Of a DNA stretch of 64,000 nucleotides, positions 1-10,095 are shown piece by piece; positions within the stretch are counted from its first letter, which is position 1, and every line of letters begins with the position of its first letter. The DNA comes from Endothia cerciana. Its lineage: Eukaryota; Ascomycota; Sordariomycetes; Diaporthales; Cryphonectriaceae. The notes below the pieces were generated by a model. It saw only the letters and a list, made by a program, of their open reading frames with translations, ran no database searches and had not been told where the DNA came from. The stretch lies in contig JALRMH010000005.1 of the NCBI GenBank assembly GCA_026119935.1, positions 930,001-994,000 on the forward strand, written 5' to 3'. Both the position numbers and the translations under genes were made by a program.

Positions 1-1947
1 TGGTGGGCTCGAGGCTGCCCTCTTGTTCGCTTTGATATTGGATACCGAGTGCACGTGAGTCCTTGAGGAAAGCAGAGAGGAGGGGCCTTTTCAAGGAAAA
101 GCTTCTGGGCGGCGCTGGCCCAGGGTGGGCAGCAGAGGTGGGTACCGCCGTGGCTACCAGATGGTACCTGTAGGGCCGGGGGGTTTGGGCGGCGGCCTGG
201 GGTAAACCCCAGGCGGAGCTGGGGTCACTCCTGATCCAGGCTCTGCCGAAGGGGAGGCAGCTCTGGCTTGCCCGTCCAGCGTCAAGTCGAGCGGACTCAT
301 CTTAGCGCGGGCAGGTGGAGCCTTCACTCCACCCCCCTCCATTCCACCCACCCCTCCAGCTCACACCCATCCTCGCATTCACGGCCCTTAACTGGGCTTG
401 GGGCCACCTCGTCACGGGTGACAAGGTGACCGTTGAGTGACAACCTGTTGAGCGCACCCGACTAGGGGCCTGTCAACCTTCGAGGGCCGGTGAAGGCAAC
501 CAGCCGAGACCATGGCTTGATTGGCTGCATGACCCTTTACCCACATGATACAGCACAGGACTTTTGACAGGACTTTTTGAGAGGCTAAGGGGAGCTAAAC
601 ATGTACATATCCTGCTTGGTCATAAACCTCCTCTCTCTTCTTGTGTCATCTACATGGCTGGTTTCCTGGCCGGATCGCAGTCGGGTGCATGCTCTGTGCA
701 TCTGATACCGAGATCCCGTGATATGGGGGGGGGGATCGGCTGGATATGAGATCTGTCCCGCACAGCCAGTTCTCATCCGGAACAGCTGACCAGGCTGATC
801 AGTCCTACCGGTCATGACCGGGGCCAAGCCGCGTATGTAGCGTTGCGACGAGGCTGTCTGTCTCAGCCTGCTGCTTCAAGCCATGCCCGCAGGTGTAGCC
901 GGATTGTATTGCCTGGTCACTGCAACCGTGGGGGTCCGAGTGTTCGTCATCTGATGCAGAGCGTCAAAAAGAGATGGTGGGTGGACGCAACCACGGTGTT
1001 GCCCCTATCATTTCGTGACAGGCCTGCGTAACCCAGCAATTTCACACCCCCCATTCGAGCTGCTCCTGAGCGTGCCTCGCCGACCGTTCAGCTGGCAGGG
1101 GACTACTATGTACAGTACGGCTTGTTCACGGTACTTATTCGTTGGGGAAGAAAAAAAAAGCAATGAGACCCCCCTCTCGGCCGAGCAGGGACGACGCGCT
1201 GAAAATGGGGGACGAGTAGTTCGTGGGCGAAACCACTCAGGCCCTGGTACTGTCGGTTCGAGGCGTCAACACCAGATGGTCGTCCACTTCGTTTCTCCGA
1301 GCCCACTGGCCAATACAGCGCCCGGCGTTGCTCACGGATGGTCTGGCTGCCTCGGTGCTGCTGGCCCTGACGATATCTGCATCGAGGCCCAGAGATTGGT
1401 CCCGCAGCCAACTTCCGAAACTTGAGGAATACTCGGATGTGTGAAGTATATAGCCCTGCACACCCATGCCATCCAATAGTTGCAGCCGCGGATGGCGTAT
1501 TCACAAACTTCATTGCGAGCGATCTATAGTCGAACCACGGAAACACCTTCCAGCACTCCGTACATTCATGCCTCCTTGCCGCGTCCCCTGTCTTGGGATA
1601 GCTGCGTGAGACTCTCAGTCCTGTCCGACTGGCCCTCGTCCTCTTCCTCTTGGGTGGTCAATTTCCTGCTTCTCTGCAGCATTCTTTCCCGGGGTAGCTG
1701 GTTGGCTCGCTTGTCACGAACTATGGTGACATCCGTTCCCCTCCAGAGAGTAGCAGCCACCAAGCAGAGGCGCTCCTCAGGGTTGCGGTATTGAGAGGCG
1801 CTTATCGCTTATCGCCCGCCTCGGACCCTCAGAGCGTCATTGCCGCAAGTGGCGAGCACCGTGTGACCGACATCCCGTCCCGAAGCAGCTCACCCGTATG
1901 AATCAACACACCCTCAACATCCATCCTCGCTGAGGGTATCATCCAGT
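1..1947. other. intergenic, upstream of FYV10
   Basis: No gene is recognised here. The short open frames on both strands have no recognisable motifs and no splice-consistent extension. The last few hundred bases must contain the FYV10 promoter and 5' leader. A gene lying mainly beyond the left edge could end here, but nothing shows it. Confidence 0.5.
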
Positions 1948-3380
1948 ATGGGCGACCATTCAGTCACCAAGATTGACCACCCCAGCCACCTCCTCCTCGT
2001 GAGTCTCCCTCCCCCGCCCTCCCCTTGGGACGGCACATCCAAGCAGACGGCCCACGCAGGACCGAACAGCAGACGGCGGCGCCCGTGGCCACAGAGCTTC
2101 GTTGTCGACTCCAGGCTGACCTCGCCCCTTCCGCGCAAACAGGACCAGCCGCTCGTCCGTCTCCCCTACGAGCTTCTCCATACTAACTTCCGCGCCGCCC
2201 GCTTCACCGTCGAGAAGGAGGGCTCCTCGATCAAGAAGACCCTCAAGGACTCCGCAAACGCGGCCCTGAAAGACGGCTCGACCCCCGACGATGTCCTCAA
2301 GAACCTCGACACCATGATCGCGCGCATGCGCGGCATCAAGCGCAAGCTGTCGGCGTGCGCCGACGAGGAGGCCCGCCTTTACCGGCAGGTGGACGCCAGG
2401 GCGAAACACCTCAGCAAGCTGCACGGCATCCACGCCTTCGAGGATGTCAAGTACGAGCAGTGGAGCCGCGTCAGGCTTGACAGGCTGCTGGTGGACTACC
2501 TGATGAGGCAGGGGTACGGAGAGAGTGCGAAGGCGCTGGCGGAAAAGAAGGGGGTCGGTGACCTGGTGGATATTCAGACGTTCGAGCAGGTGAATCGCAT
2601 ACGGCAGAGCCTGTTGAACCACAGCGTGAAGGAGGCGCTTGATTGGTGTACCGAGAACAAGAAGGAGTTGAGGAAGATGGATGTGGGTTTCAGCAACACC
2701 CGCACCTCATTTGGTCCCCCGATACTGGCTGACACCCATCTCCACAGAGCAACCTCGAGTTCCAGCTCCGCTTCCAGCAGTACATCGAGCTGGTCCGCAC
2801 CCAAAACGAAGACAGGCTCCTCGACGCCATCGTCTTCGCCCGCAAGTACCTGTTCCCCTTTAAGGAGACCTTCCCGCGCGAGTACGCCCAGGCCGGGATC
2901 CTCCTCGCCTTCCCTCCAGACGCCATCGATACCGACCACAAGCCGATGTACTCCCAGGCCCGGTGGGACCATCTCGCCGAGATCTTCGTCCGCACGCACA
3001 ACACCCTCCTGGGCCTCCCTTCGTTCCCCTTGCTGCATATCGCGCTGCAGTCGGGCCTGTCCGCGCTCAAGACGCCCGCCTGCCACAGCTCGCACCCCAG
3101 CAGCTCCTCGACGCCGACCCACTCGACGAGCCTGACGAACTCCGTCTGCCCCATTTGCTCCAGGGAGCTGAACGAGCTGGCGCGCAGCGTGCCGTATGCG
3201 CACCACAGCCAGAGTCATGTCGAGCATGACCTGCTGATGCTCCCAAGCGGCAGGGTGTACGCGCGGAAGAGGCTGGAGGAGTACGCGCGCAAGGCAGGAG
3301 TGCCGGAGGGGAAGGTCAAGGATCTGTGGACGGGTGACATAGTGGCTACGGATGATCTGAAGAAGATCTACATCAGCTGA
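1948..3380 (+). CDS. FYV10: GID/CTLH E3 ubiquitin ligase subunit Fyv10/Gid9
   Basis: Exons 1948-1998, 2143-2682 and 2748-3380 give 407 residues, close to the family's usual size. Family knowledge: Gid9/Fyv10 (MAEA in animals) is a RING-type core subunit of the cytosolic GID/CTLH ubiquitin ligase, which in yeast targets gluconeogenic enzymes for degradation. Seen: an N-terminal helical region with KEGSSIKKTLKDSANAAL; a LisH segment at about residues 127-160 (RLDRLLVDYLMRQGYGESA); a following CTLH region; a CRA-like stretch around the second splice junction; and a degenerate C-terminal RING from about residue 328 (SVCPICSRELNEL) ending in KKIYIS. Intron 1 (144 bases) uses GTGAGT; intron 2 (65 bases) uses the weaker donor GTGGGT but restores the conserved SNLEFQLRFQQYIELVR. 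The start is the first ATG in frame with exon 2. The start exon encodes only 17 residues, so it is the least certain part. Confidence 0.93.
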
Positions 3381-4113
3381 GGAGTGGTTGCTTGCCTCAT
3401 TCTGCCCCTCGATGGCGGTACATTCACAGTGACGGGATATGACCAGCTGAAATCGATGCTGAGAATCGGGGCCGTTCCCTACCATCGTGAAGGCCAGACA
3501 GATGGCAGCGTCCTTATTTAAAACTTGTAGTTTTTGAAGCATAGCGGCAAGGGTGGGATGGGATTGGCGTCTGGGAAAATTCCTCAACGACGTGACTTAG
3601 GGGATCTTGTCGTGTCAGCATGAGGCTCGACACCATAGCGATTTAGCAATATCACCTTTTTTGGGGGGTGGGGACACCAAGTGATCACGGCGCTGGTGTT
3701 ATCTGCACAAGGATGTACAATGAGCATCACCTAAGATCATGCAAGCCGTAAGTGATGATAGTCTATACAATGCCCACTTAGAGACTCACGAACTAGGATA
3801 AAGTTGAACATAAAAAGGACTCCAGCGTTTATGGGAATGCATATATTCGCTGCCCATGTCAGGTATCCACACCCTAACCGTTGTGAAGCATGAAAGGATG
3901 AACACTACAATACACTGGTTTGAAAATGAACACGCCCAGGCCAGACCCTCTTCACCGGATGACCTGACATTTCCGAGTTTTGTTTTTGTTGGCACCCTCA
4001 ACCCAACTCCGTCCGGGTGACCTGAAAAAAACAGCCTGCCCCCTGCCCCCTCCCAACCCACCGGTTAAACAACACGAGGGGAAGAAGAAGAAGAAGTTAT
4101 TTGTGCTTCGCTA
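3381..4113. other. convergent intergenic between FYV10 and CAF1
   Basis: This holds the 3' ends of two converging genes. No further gene is seen. A (GAA)n/(AAG)n microsatellite lies at about 4081-4097, just past the end of the open frame downstream of CAF1. Confidence 0.5.
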
Positions 4114-4593
4114 TTAGAACGGTGTGCTGTTCCTGTGGCCCCTCCCACCCGACCACAGATATCCGCCCCTGTGTACTGGCTGGCCTGTGCCGCGGCCGGG
4201 AAATTGCGAGTTCGAGAATGTAGGTTGATGGTTCTGCCAGCCAGGAGGCGGTGGTTCTGTATTATACCAGACGTTAAAGCCCGGTGAGGACACAGGCCGA
4301 GAGTTCTGCCAGCCAGGAGGTGGTCGTCCTGCAGAGACAGGTCGAGTGCTGAAGCCCATGTTCTGTACCCCCGAGGGATGAAGTCCAGGGACTTGCATGC
4401 CAGGAGGGGGCGGCGGTAGCTCTGCATAGGCGGGCGGAGGGGGTGAGACCGCTTCCAAGCCCAGATTCACCCTCATCTCCCGTGAAAAAGGGCCAGGTCG
4501 AAAGTTTATAGGCGCTCTCGCCATGCCATATTGATTGTTTGGCGTCTGCTCAGCCCTGGCCCCCGTCGGCACAAAGTCATGGGCTTGTGGGTT
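4114..4593 (-). other. in-phase open frame after the CAF1 stop
   Basis: Immediately after the CAF1 TAG codon (4596-4594) the same frame stays open for 159 codons and ends at 4114. It starts NPQAHDFVPTGARAEQ and is rich in P, G, W, N and Q, with two copies of PPPGWQN and one PPPPPGMQVPG. It has no ATG near its beginning, so it is unlikely to be an independent gene. It may be a C-terminal extension reached by stop readthrough or by removing a very short intron, an old part of CAF1 cut off by a newer stop, or simply 3' UTR that happens to be open. Known Caf1 proteins generally end soon after a GGVFGNFQ-like motif, which favours the TAG as the normal end. Confidence 0.4.
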
Positions 4594-6134
4594 CTACCTC
4601 GCACCCATCTGAAAGTTCCCGAAAACACCGCCCGGCGTCATCGGCCCCATAGCACCATTCGTATTGTGGGACTGCGCGGCCGGTGTCTGTGCCAGACCCG
4701 CACTTCCCGTGTTCGGCGTGCTCGGTGTTCCGTTCTGCCCATTATTGTTGCTCTGCGGCGGCGTATGGTCCACCGTCGGATTGCCCGACTGATATGTCGG
4801 GGGCAGGGAGATATCAGGCACTCCGAGACCCCAGATCTTGCCTACGTGATCGTTCGCTATGTCCCCATGGAAGACTTTCTCGCGCATAGAGAAGAAAACC
4901 TTGCCTGTCAGCAGAGAGTCAGAGCCCGCCTGGTGAGCGGACCCGACACGCTTGATCTTCAGGGCTTCTGCTATGCTCTCCAAGCCGGACTTCTGCTCAA
5001 ACTTTTGTAGAAGCTCGGTGGTGCTGGCGTCGCTGGGCGTCAACATCCCGCTGTTATGCAGCTTGATGGCATGTTTCATGAGGTGCTTGACGTCGTATGT
5101 GCAGGGGAAAAACTTCTTCATGTAGTACTCGAACTCGTGCTCATCCTTGGGGAGTGGTTTGCACATGAGAAGCTTCGTGAGGTAGCCGAAATCGTAGCCG
5201 CCGTGGAAGGAGATCCATTTCACCTCTTCGAAGAAGGTCAGACCGGACGGGATGAGCTCGGAGGCAAACTTCTTCGGGTCGATGCCGTCCCGCTTGAGCA
5301 GATTGAAGTCGATGCCGGCCTGCTGCAGGGATTCGATTGATGTTTGGTTGAACATGTCCTCATCAATGTTGAAGTTGAAGTTGAACTGCCACGCATGGGG
5401 AAGCTGGTTCTGGCTCGCATTCCTCCGGCCCGTACCGTCGCCATCGATCAGATCGCCGGGGTTCGGCCTCGTACCTGGCGTCTCCCCATCTTCGTTGAAC
5501 AGCGTTATGCCGATCTGGATGACCTTCAGGAGATCCACGTTCGCCCGCAGACATTGGTAGTGATAGTCGCTCTTGCCTCTGAACCCACCCATCGGCCGCG
5601 CAACAACGCCAGGAAACTCGGTATCCTCGACGGATGTCAGCAATGCTTGCCTCACGCTGTGCCCAGGAGCGACCTTGCGCGACTCACCATGGCGATATAC
5701 GGATACCTCTGCACCAGTCTCCGAAGCACCGCCATCTCCTCTTCCAGGTTATGTCTCCACACCTCTCGTATCCGCCCCTTGGCCTGGGTACGAGCAGGGT
5801 GATCTCCCATGACGGAGTGTCCTTGTTGCTGGGCATGTTGTTGTTGCTGCAGCGCGGCGCCGTGGAATCCCATCCTCGCGGCATGGCTCGCCAGCCCCGT
5901 GTCAGGACCAACCCCGAAGCCCGCAGCCGCCGAGCTCATGCCCCCTCCCAGTCCTAGCACATTCCCGTTCGTGGCGAAGGATGGTATTTGTGCGTTCGGG
6001 TTGAGGTGGGAGGGGTTGCCGCCCAGTTGTGGCGGGTAGTTCGTGCTCTGGCCAGGTGTCAGGCCTGCAAACTGGTGCTGGTAAGGAGGCACATTTGTCG
6101 GCCCGCTCTGGAACCTCGAGAGATGGGGAGGCAT
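4594..6134 (-). CDS. CAF1: CCR4-NOT deadenylase subunit Caf1/Pop2
   Basis: Two exons, 6134-5688 and 5625-4594, encode 492 residues. Family knowledge: Caf1/Pop2 is the DEDD-type 3'-5' exoribonuclease that, with Ccr4 on Not1, shortens poly(A) tails in the cytoplasm. Seen: a Q/P/G-rich N-terminal tail of about 120 residues; REVWRHNLEEEMAVLRRLVQRYPYIAM running into DTEFPGVVARP at the exon junction; and catalytic positions D150 and E152 (DTE), D294 (GGYDFGYL), H380 and D385 (HQAGSDSLLTG). All are intact. The tail after about residue 430 is low complexity and ends NFQMGAR. The 62-base intron has a good GTGAGT donor, but the only in-frame acceptor is GAG, which is unusual. The reading frame continues open after the TAG stop (separate entry). 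The gene diverges from the NDUFB3-type gene across about 570 bases. Confidence 0.95.
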
Positions 6135-6707
6135 GGCGGTGATGCGCCCAGTGCGACGGGCTCAGATCACGGTCTTGGTGCTATTTTCGAGTTCGGTATC
6201 TGCTCCGTGACGAGGGAGTCGATGAGGTGGTGCATCGGTTAACCAGGGTAGGGTCCTCGTTGTGCGAGCGCGCAGTGGGGGTGTGTGGATGTCAATACCG
6301 CGGAAGGAACGTGTGCTATCGTAGTAAGAGATGCTCTCGCCTGGCCGGTGCGCTCGCGATGCTCGTCGGTCTCGGTCTTCGGGGTAGAGGGTCTGCTGGT
6401 ATCTGCTGTGGTTGGGTTGGTCTCGGGGGAGCGATCATGGTCGACGGCAGCTGTCGTCCTGTCTCGAGGTTGGAGGTCAGACTGCCGCTAAGAATAGTGG
6501 ACTGGTGGGGCAACGCGCTAAAGTCACCCGGGTCGTGCCCTTCCTTCTCCAATTTCCACACCTCCTTCCCCCTTCGACTGCCGGCGGCGGGCGTTGCATC
6601 GCAAGTCGACGAACGTCTTTGAGCTTCCTCAACCGAACCGCTGCAGCTCTGAGCTTACCTCCCACCACAACACCAGCGCATCTGTTGACGGATCGAACTG
6701 GGTCAAG
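6135..6707. promoter_or_regulatory. divergent promoter region, CAF1 / NDUFB3-type gene
   Basis: About 570 bases separate two divergent starts, so both promoters and 5' leaders must lie here. I see no distinct operator or TATA element I can defend. Confidence 0.5.
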
Positions 6708-7118
6708 ATGCTGCGACCTACCACGTGTGTCTCATTCGCTCCCTCCGCCCCGTCTCAGCCCACTAACGGAAGTGTCCAGGATATTACGGGCGTCCAATGG
6801 CCGACATGCCAACATCACCGGCTTCGACATCAACAAGCTGAAGGAGGCGGCCACGAAGCCCGTCTATGACCCTTGGGAGCGATAGTTAGTTCCCAGCCGA
6901 GACGGACCCACGACCCCATGCCATTATTGATTGCTGACGGCGACGAATGCAGTGACAGTTGGCGGTACACGGGACTCTTCAGCAGGCGGAACCGGTTCAA
7001 GGGTGCCTTCCCCGGCCTGGGCATTGCGACGGTGGCATTTGCGGCATACTGCGGCTACGAATACTTCTTCTTGAAAGATGAACACCACGGTGAGGGACAC
7101 GGAGAGGGTCAACACTGA
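6708..7118 (+). CDS. NDUFB3: NADH:ubiquinone oxidoreductase subunit, NDUFB3/B12 type
   Basis: Three exons, 6708-6724, 6780-6884 and 6953-7118, give 95 residues, normal for this accessory subunit. Family knowledge: NDUFB3 (B12) is a single-span subunit of the membrane arm of mitochondrial complex I. Seen: a short basic N-terminus (MLRPTTILRASNGRH), the fungal hallmark NITGFDINKLKEAATKPVYDPWER, then SWRYTGLFSRRNRFKGAFPG, one hydrophobic segment (LGIATVAFAAYCGYEYFFL, about residues 63-81) and a His/Gly-rich end. Intron 1 is 55 bases with a perfect ACTAAC branch site; intron 2 is 68 bases. The very short first exon explains why simple open-frame scanning misses the real start. A TGTACATA site lies 62 bases after the stop. 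Confidence 0.93.
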
Positions 7119-7179
7119 AGTCGAGGGTGGGAAGAAGGCTGCCTCTTGGGCCAGGATTGGAGACGATGGCTGTTCCCAC

Positions 7180-7187
7180 TGTACATA
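7180..7187 (+). promoter_or_regulatory. candidate Pumilio/PUF-binding site in NDUFB3-type 3' UTR
   Basis: The octamer TGTACATA lies 62 bases past the stop of the complex I subunit gene, on its sense strand. It matches the general PUF consensus UGUANAUA. Fungal PUF proteins are known to bind mRNAs of nuclear-encoded mitochondrial proteins. The match to the family motif is direct; binding is inference. Confidence 0.35.
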
Positions 7188-8127
7188 ATAGATGTCGGTA
7201 CTGCAACCTGCCAAGAGAGCGACGCTCAAGACAATCGGCTTTGTCCTTCCGCTGTGCATCCAAGCCCCGTGATCTTGTTGAGCATGGGCACCGGACACGA
7301 TGGACCCTGAGACTCGGGCCTGGTTGGCTCAGTCCTTCTGGGACTGACAAGGTTGGGAGCAACCAAGCTGATATATATGATCTGAAGACCTTCTCTGATG
7401 ATATGCTGCCAAAGTGCCTAGATGGAGCAAGATAGCGGTCGGCCCTGACAAACCGGTCGTGCAACGGGAAACTGTTCAACAGGAGGGTATACTACATGAC
7501 GTCGTCCCACGGGAGCTGTCTTCAGAGGGGACATGCACATAGGAGGCCATGTCAGAGGGACTTGTCCCACAGAGGACTGACTGCCCCTGCCGGAGGATAC
7601 CTAGTAGGGCGGAGTCTAGAAGTTTGATGCCTATAGCATTTGCCGCGGATGTCACCCCAATATGAGAGCATAGATATGCTTCATCCCAGCCGTGCCAAGC
7701 CTGGAAGACTAGGACATAATCTGCCATGGTAGTCTAGATGTGGAATTTCAAACCCTGGCAGCGGTTTCGATGAAGCGCTCGGGTAATGCTGCAACAAATA
7801 GAGGCTGACAGACAGGCGTGCTCTGTTCCTAAGCAGCATTCTGTGGTGGTCAAAACGTCCGGGTTACGGGGGCCGAATCAGCTTCACAACAATCATGTTG
7901 GCCAGCGGGACGGGATTCGCCAGGGTCGATGATCATCTTTCATTCTGTCGCAGCATCAAGCCACGAGGCATATATCTCTATCTCCCCTTCTTCCCTGCCC
8001 CTGAAACATCCAGAATTCAGTATCTATCTATGTCTTCGCGCCTTTGGGGGTATGCAACAACAAAGAAGAAGAAAAGAAACAAAACACAAGCTACCGATTC
8101 AATCATCCTATACGGCGACAATGTATC
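7188..8127. other. convergent intergenic, NDUFB3-type gene / coiled-coil gene
   Basis: Nothing else is recognised in this stretch. It carries the 3' end of the complex I subunit gene and, on the other strand, sequence downstream of the coiled-coil gene. Confidence 0.5.
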
Positions 8128-8472
8128 TTATGATGCAAAAGCCATGGTAGTCGCGCCCACTGTAAGAATTAAGAACCATGCACCGTACGAGAGTACTACA
8201 ATAACGCGCACGCCGGTCTCGACCATGAGCCAGATGGCAACGAGGAGGATACTCGAGCGAGAAGCAAAGGCCACGGTCAGGGCAAAGCCGTGGACCGCCG
8301 CCGCATGCAGAGCCGCGATACTGGTCAGGGCCAGGGCCCGGTGGTACTCCAGCGAGTCGGTAGCGATGGTCGTCGTTGTAGAAGCAGAAAGGAAATTCAG
8401 AAACTCCATCCCAATGCTGCTGTCGGCCAGGGGCGGCAGAGCAGAACGCCGGACGAGCAGTTGATCGCACAT
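8128..8472 (-). CDS. possible small membrane protein (weak)
   Basis: An ATG-started frame of 114 codons lies only 18 bases downstream of the stop of the coiled-coil gene on the same strand. From about residue 45 it is strongly hydrophobic, with three possible membrane segments: ALALTSIAALHAAAV, SSILLVAIWLMVETGV and VIVVLSYGAWFLILTVG. I recognise no family. It probably lies in the 3' UTR of the upstream gene. It could be a chance open frame, a dicistronic small protein, or a separately transcribed gene. Confidence is low because length and hydrophobicity alone can arise by chance in GC-rich DNA. Confidence 0.2.
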   Translation of the reverse strand: MCDQLLVRRSALPPLADSSIGMEFLNFLSASTTTTIATDSLEYHRALALTSIAALHAAAVHGFALTVAFASRSSILLVAIWLMVETGVRVIVVLSYGAWFLILTVGATTMAFAS

Positions 8473-8490
8473 TTTTTTGGCGCTCTCAAG

Positions 8491-10095
8491 TCATAACCCG
8501 ACGCCGTTGACCGCATCCAGCGCGCCCTCGAGGCAGTCCTCCAGCTCGCCGACCCGCTGCTTGAGGTTCTTGTTCTCGTCCCGGAGCAGGCTGACGGTGT
8601 CCCAGGCCGAGCTCGCGTCCTGGCCCTTGCAGTTGCGGCAGCCGTCCTCGCCCGAGATGCCCTTCATCAGCTTCTGGAACGTGCTCATCTGGCTGCGGGG
8701 CCGGTTGCTCTGGACAGAGGTGCGCTTTGCAGAGTTGGGACCCCTCATGGGTGTGGTCATGGGCATGTCCATCACGCTACCAGTCTCAACACCACGCGTG
8801 GTAGTGGTGGTAGAGGCAGAGGGGCTCCGTGGCCGTGAGAACACACTCTCGCCCTCGAAGCTGATGCTGTCATCATCCGTCTCGAAGCTCGTGTCGGTGC
8901 CGTTGCTCTTCCGCCACTTGCGCTTCTGCATCTCCTCCTCATCCACCCCGAGGTCCTCCGATATCGTGCTGCCGGCCTCGGAGACGAGTCCGCCGGGCGA
9001 CAGCCGCTGCTTCGGGTAGGCGCCCAGGCGCTCCAGCTCGCTCCGCGCACGCTTCTCCGTGGCCAGCTCCTCCATAAGCTGCTTCATCCGCTGTTCCTGC
9101 TCGGCCGCCTTGTGCGCCATGTCCTCCAGCTGGAACTTGAGGTGCTTGCTGCGCGTCTCGGCCTCCTCCAGCTCGTCGCGCTCCGCCTCGCGCTCCTTCT
9201 CGATGTCGGACAAGGCCTGTGCCTTCTGGCGGTATGCATTCTGCATCTTCGTGAGCAGGCCCGTGGCCTGTGCCTGTAGATTCTTGAAGGCCGCGGGCGA
9301 GAATGTATCCTTGCCCGTGGGCGCGCCCGCGGGGAACAGCGCCTCCTCCACCTTCATGTTCAGCAGTTCTTCGTGCATCTCAGGGGTGATCGAAGGCGGT
9401 GAGTTCCTCGAGAACATGGTGAGGAGTGACAACCGAGACGGGGCGGTAGCTGGCCCGGCACTCTTGGGGGCGTTGTCCGCAGGGCCGGAGTTCGAGCTTC
9501 GGACGAGTCTCTTGGGTGTCGTCTCCGGCGAAGGAATGCCTTCGGAGGCGACCTGTTGTGGGTGAGTGGTATTTGCGTCGCCCTGTGTTTCCACCGCCAA
9601 CTCCCTGCGAGTCTTCCTTCCTTCGCCCGTGAAGCCCATGTCGTCGTATTTGTCTTGCTCTTCTTCCTTGGTGAGTGAGGACTGCCGCTGGAGTGGTGGA
9701 GACTCTAGTCTCGCCCTGATGCTCGCAGGAAGGAAGCTGGTGAGAGAAGTCGGTCCGCCGCGAGAGGGTGAAGGGGTGAGAGCACGTTCCACCTGCCCTT
9801 GCCGGTGACCGCTGTGATATCCGTATAAGGAGCCTGAGTCGATCTTATTGTCGCCGTAGCCAAGGGAGGAGACTGGTGGCAGCTCCGAGGGGGGAAACGT
9901 GGCAGCGGTCCCAGGCTGTTCTTGAACCGTTGGTTCTCGTGCAGGGAAGTGTCTTGGAGCCGTTGCTGCGGGTGGAGGTCGACGCGGTGAGAGGGCGGCG
10001 GCACCTTGACACTGAGTTTGACCCCGTCCCTCCAGAGATGATGGATCTCGGTCGGACGACATGGCGGCGGTGGCAGACGCGCATGTGCTTAGCAT
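8491..10095 (-). CDS. coiled-coil protein of unknown function
   Basis: A single-exon frame of 534 codons. I do not recognise a named family. The N-terminal half is disordered and rich in S, P, R and T. A hydrophobic/acidic block (PPSITPEMHEELLNMKVEEALFP) leads into a long heptad-like, E/K/R-rich stretch at roughly residues 265-345 (EKEREAERDELEEAETRSKH and following), a probable coiled coil. An S/T-rich linker follows, then a C-terminal part with a CRNCKGQ motif and a second short helical region (SLLRDENKNLKQRVGELEDC) ending VNGVGL. The two Cys of CRNC could bind metal only with partners not visible here. A second ATG twelve codons in (MSSDRD) is an equally good start. The length and order of these blocks support a real protein, possibly a cytoskeletal or scaffolding factor, but that role is a guess. 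Confidence 0.75.
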   Translation of the reverse strand: MLSTCASATAAMSSDRDPSSLEGRGQTQCQGAAALSPRRPPPAATAPRHFPAREPTVQEQPGTAATFPPSELPPVSSLGYGDNKIDSGSLYGYHSGHRQGQVERALTPSPSRGGPTSLTSFLPASIRARLESPPLQRQSSLTKEEEQDKYDDMGFTGEGRKTRRELAVETQGDANTTHPQQVASEGIPSPETTPKRLVRSSNSGPADNAPKSAGPATAPSRLSLLTMFSRNSPPSITPEMHEELLNMKVEEALFPAGAPTGKDTFSPAAFKNLQAQATGLLTKMQNAYRQKAQALSDIEKEREAERDELEEAETRSKHLKFQLEDMAHKAAEQEQRMKQLMEELATEKRARSELERLGAYPKQRLSPGGLVSEAGSTISEDLGVDEEEMQKRKWRKSNGTDTSFETDDDSISFEGESVFSRPRSPSASTTTTTRGVETGSVMDMPMTTPMRGPNSAKRTSVQSNRPRSQMSTFQKLMKGISGEDGCRNCKGQDASSAWDTVSLLRDENKNLKQRVGELEDCLEGALDAVNGVGL

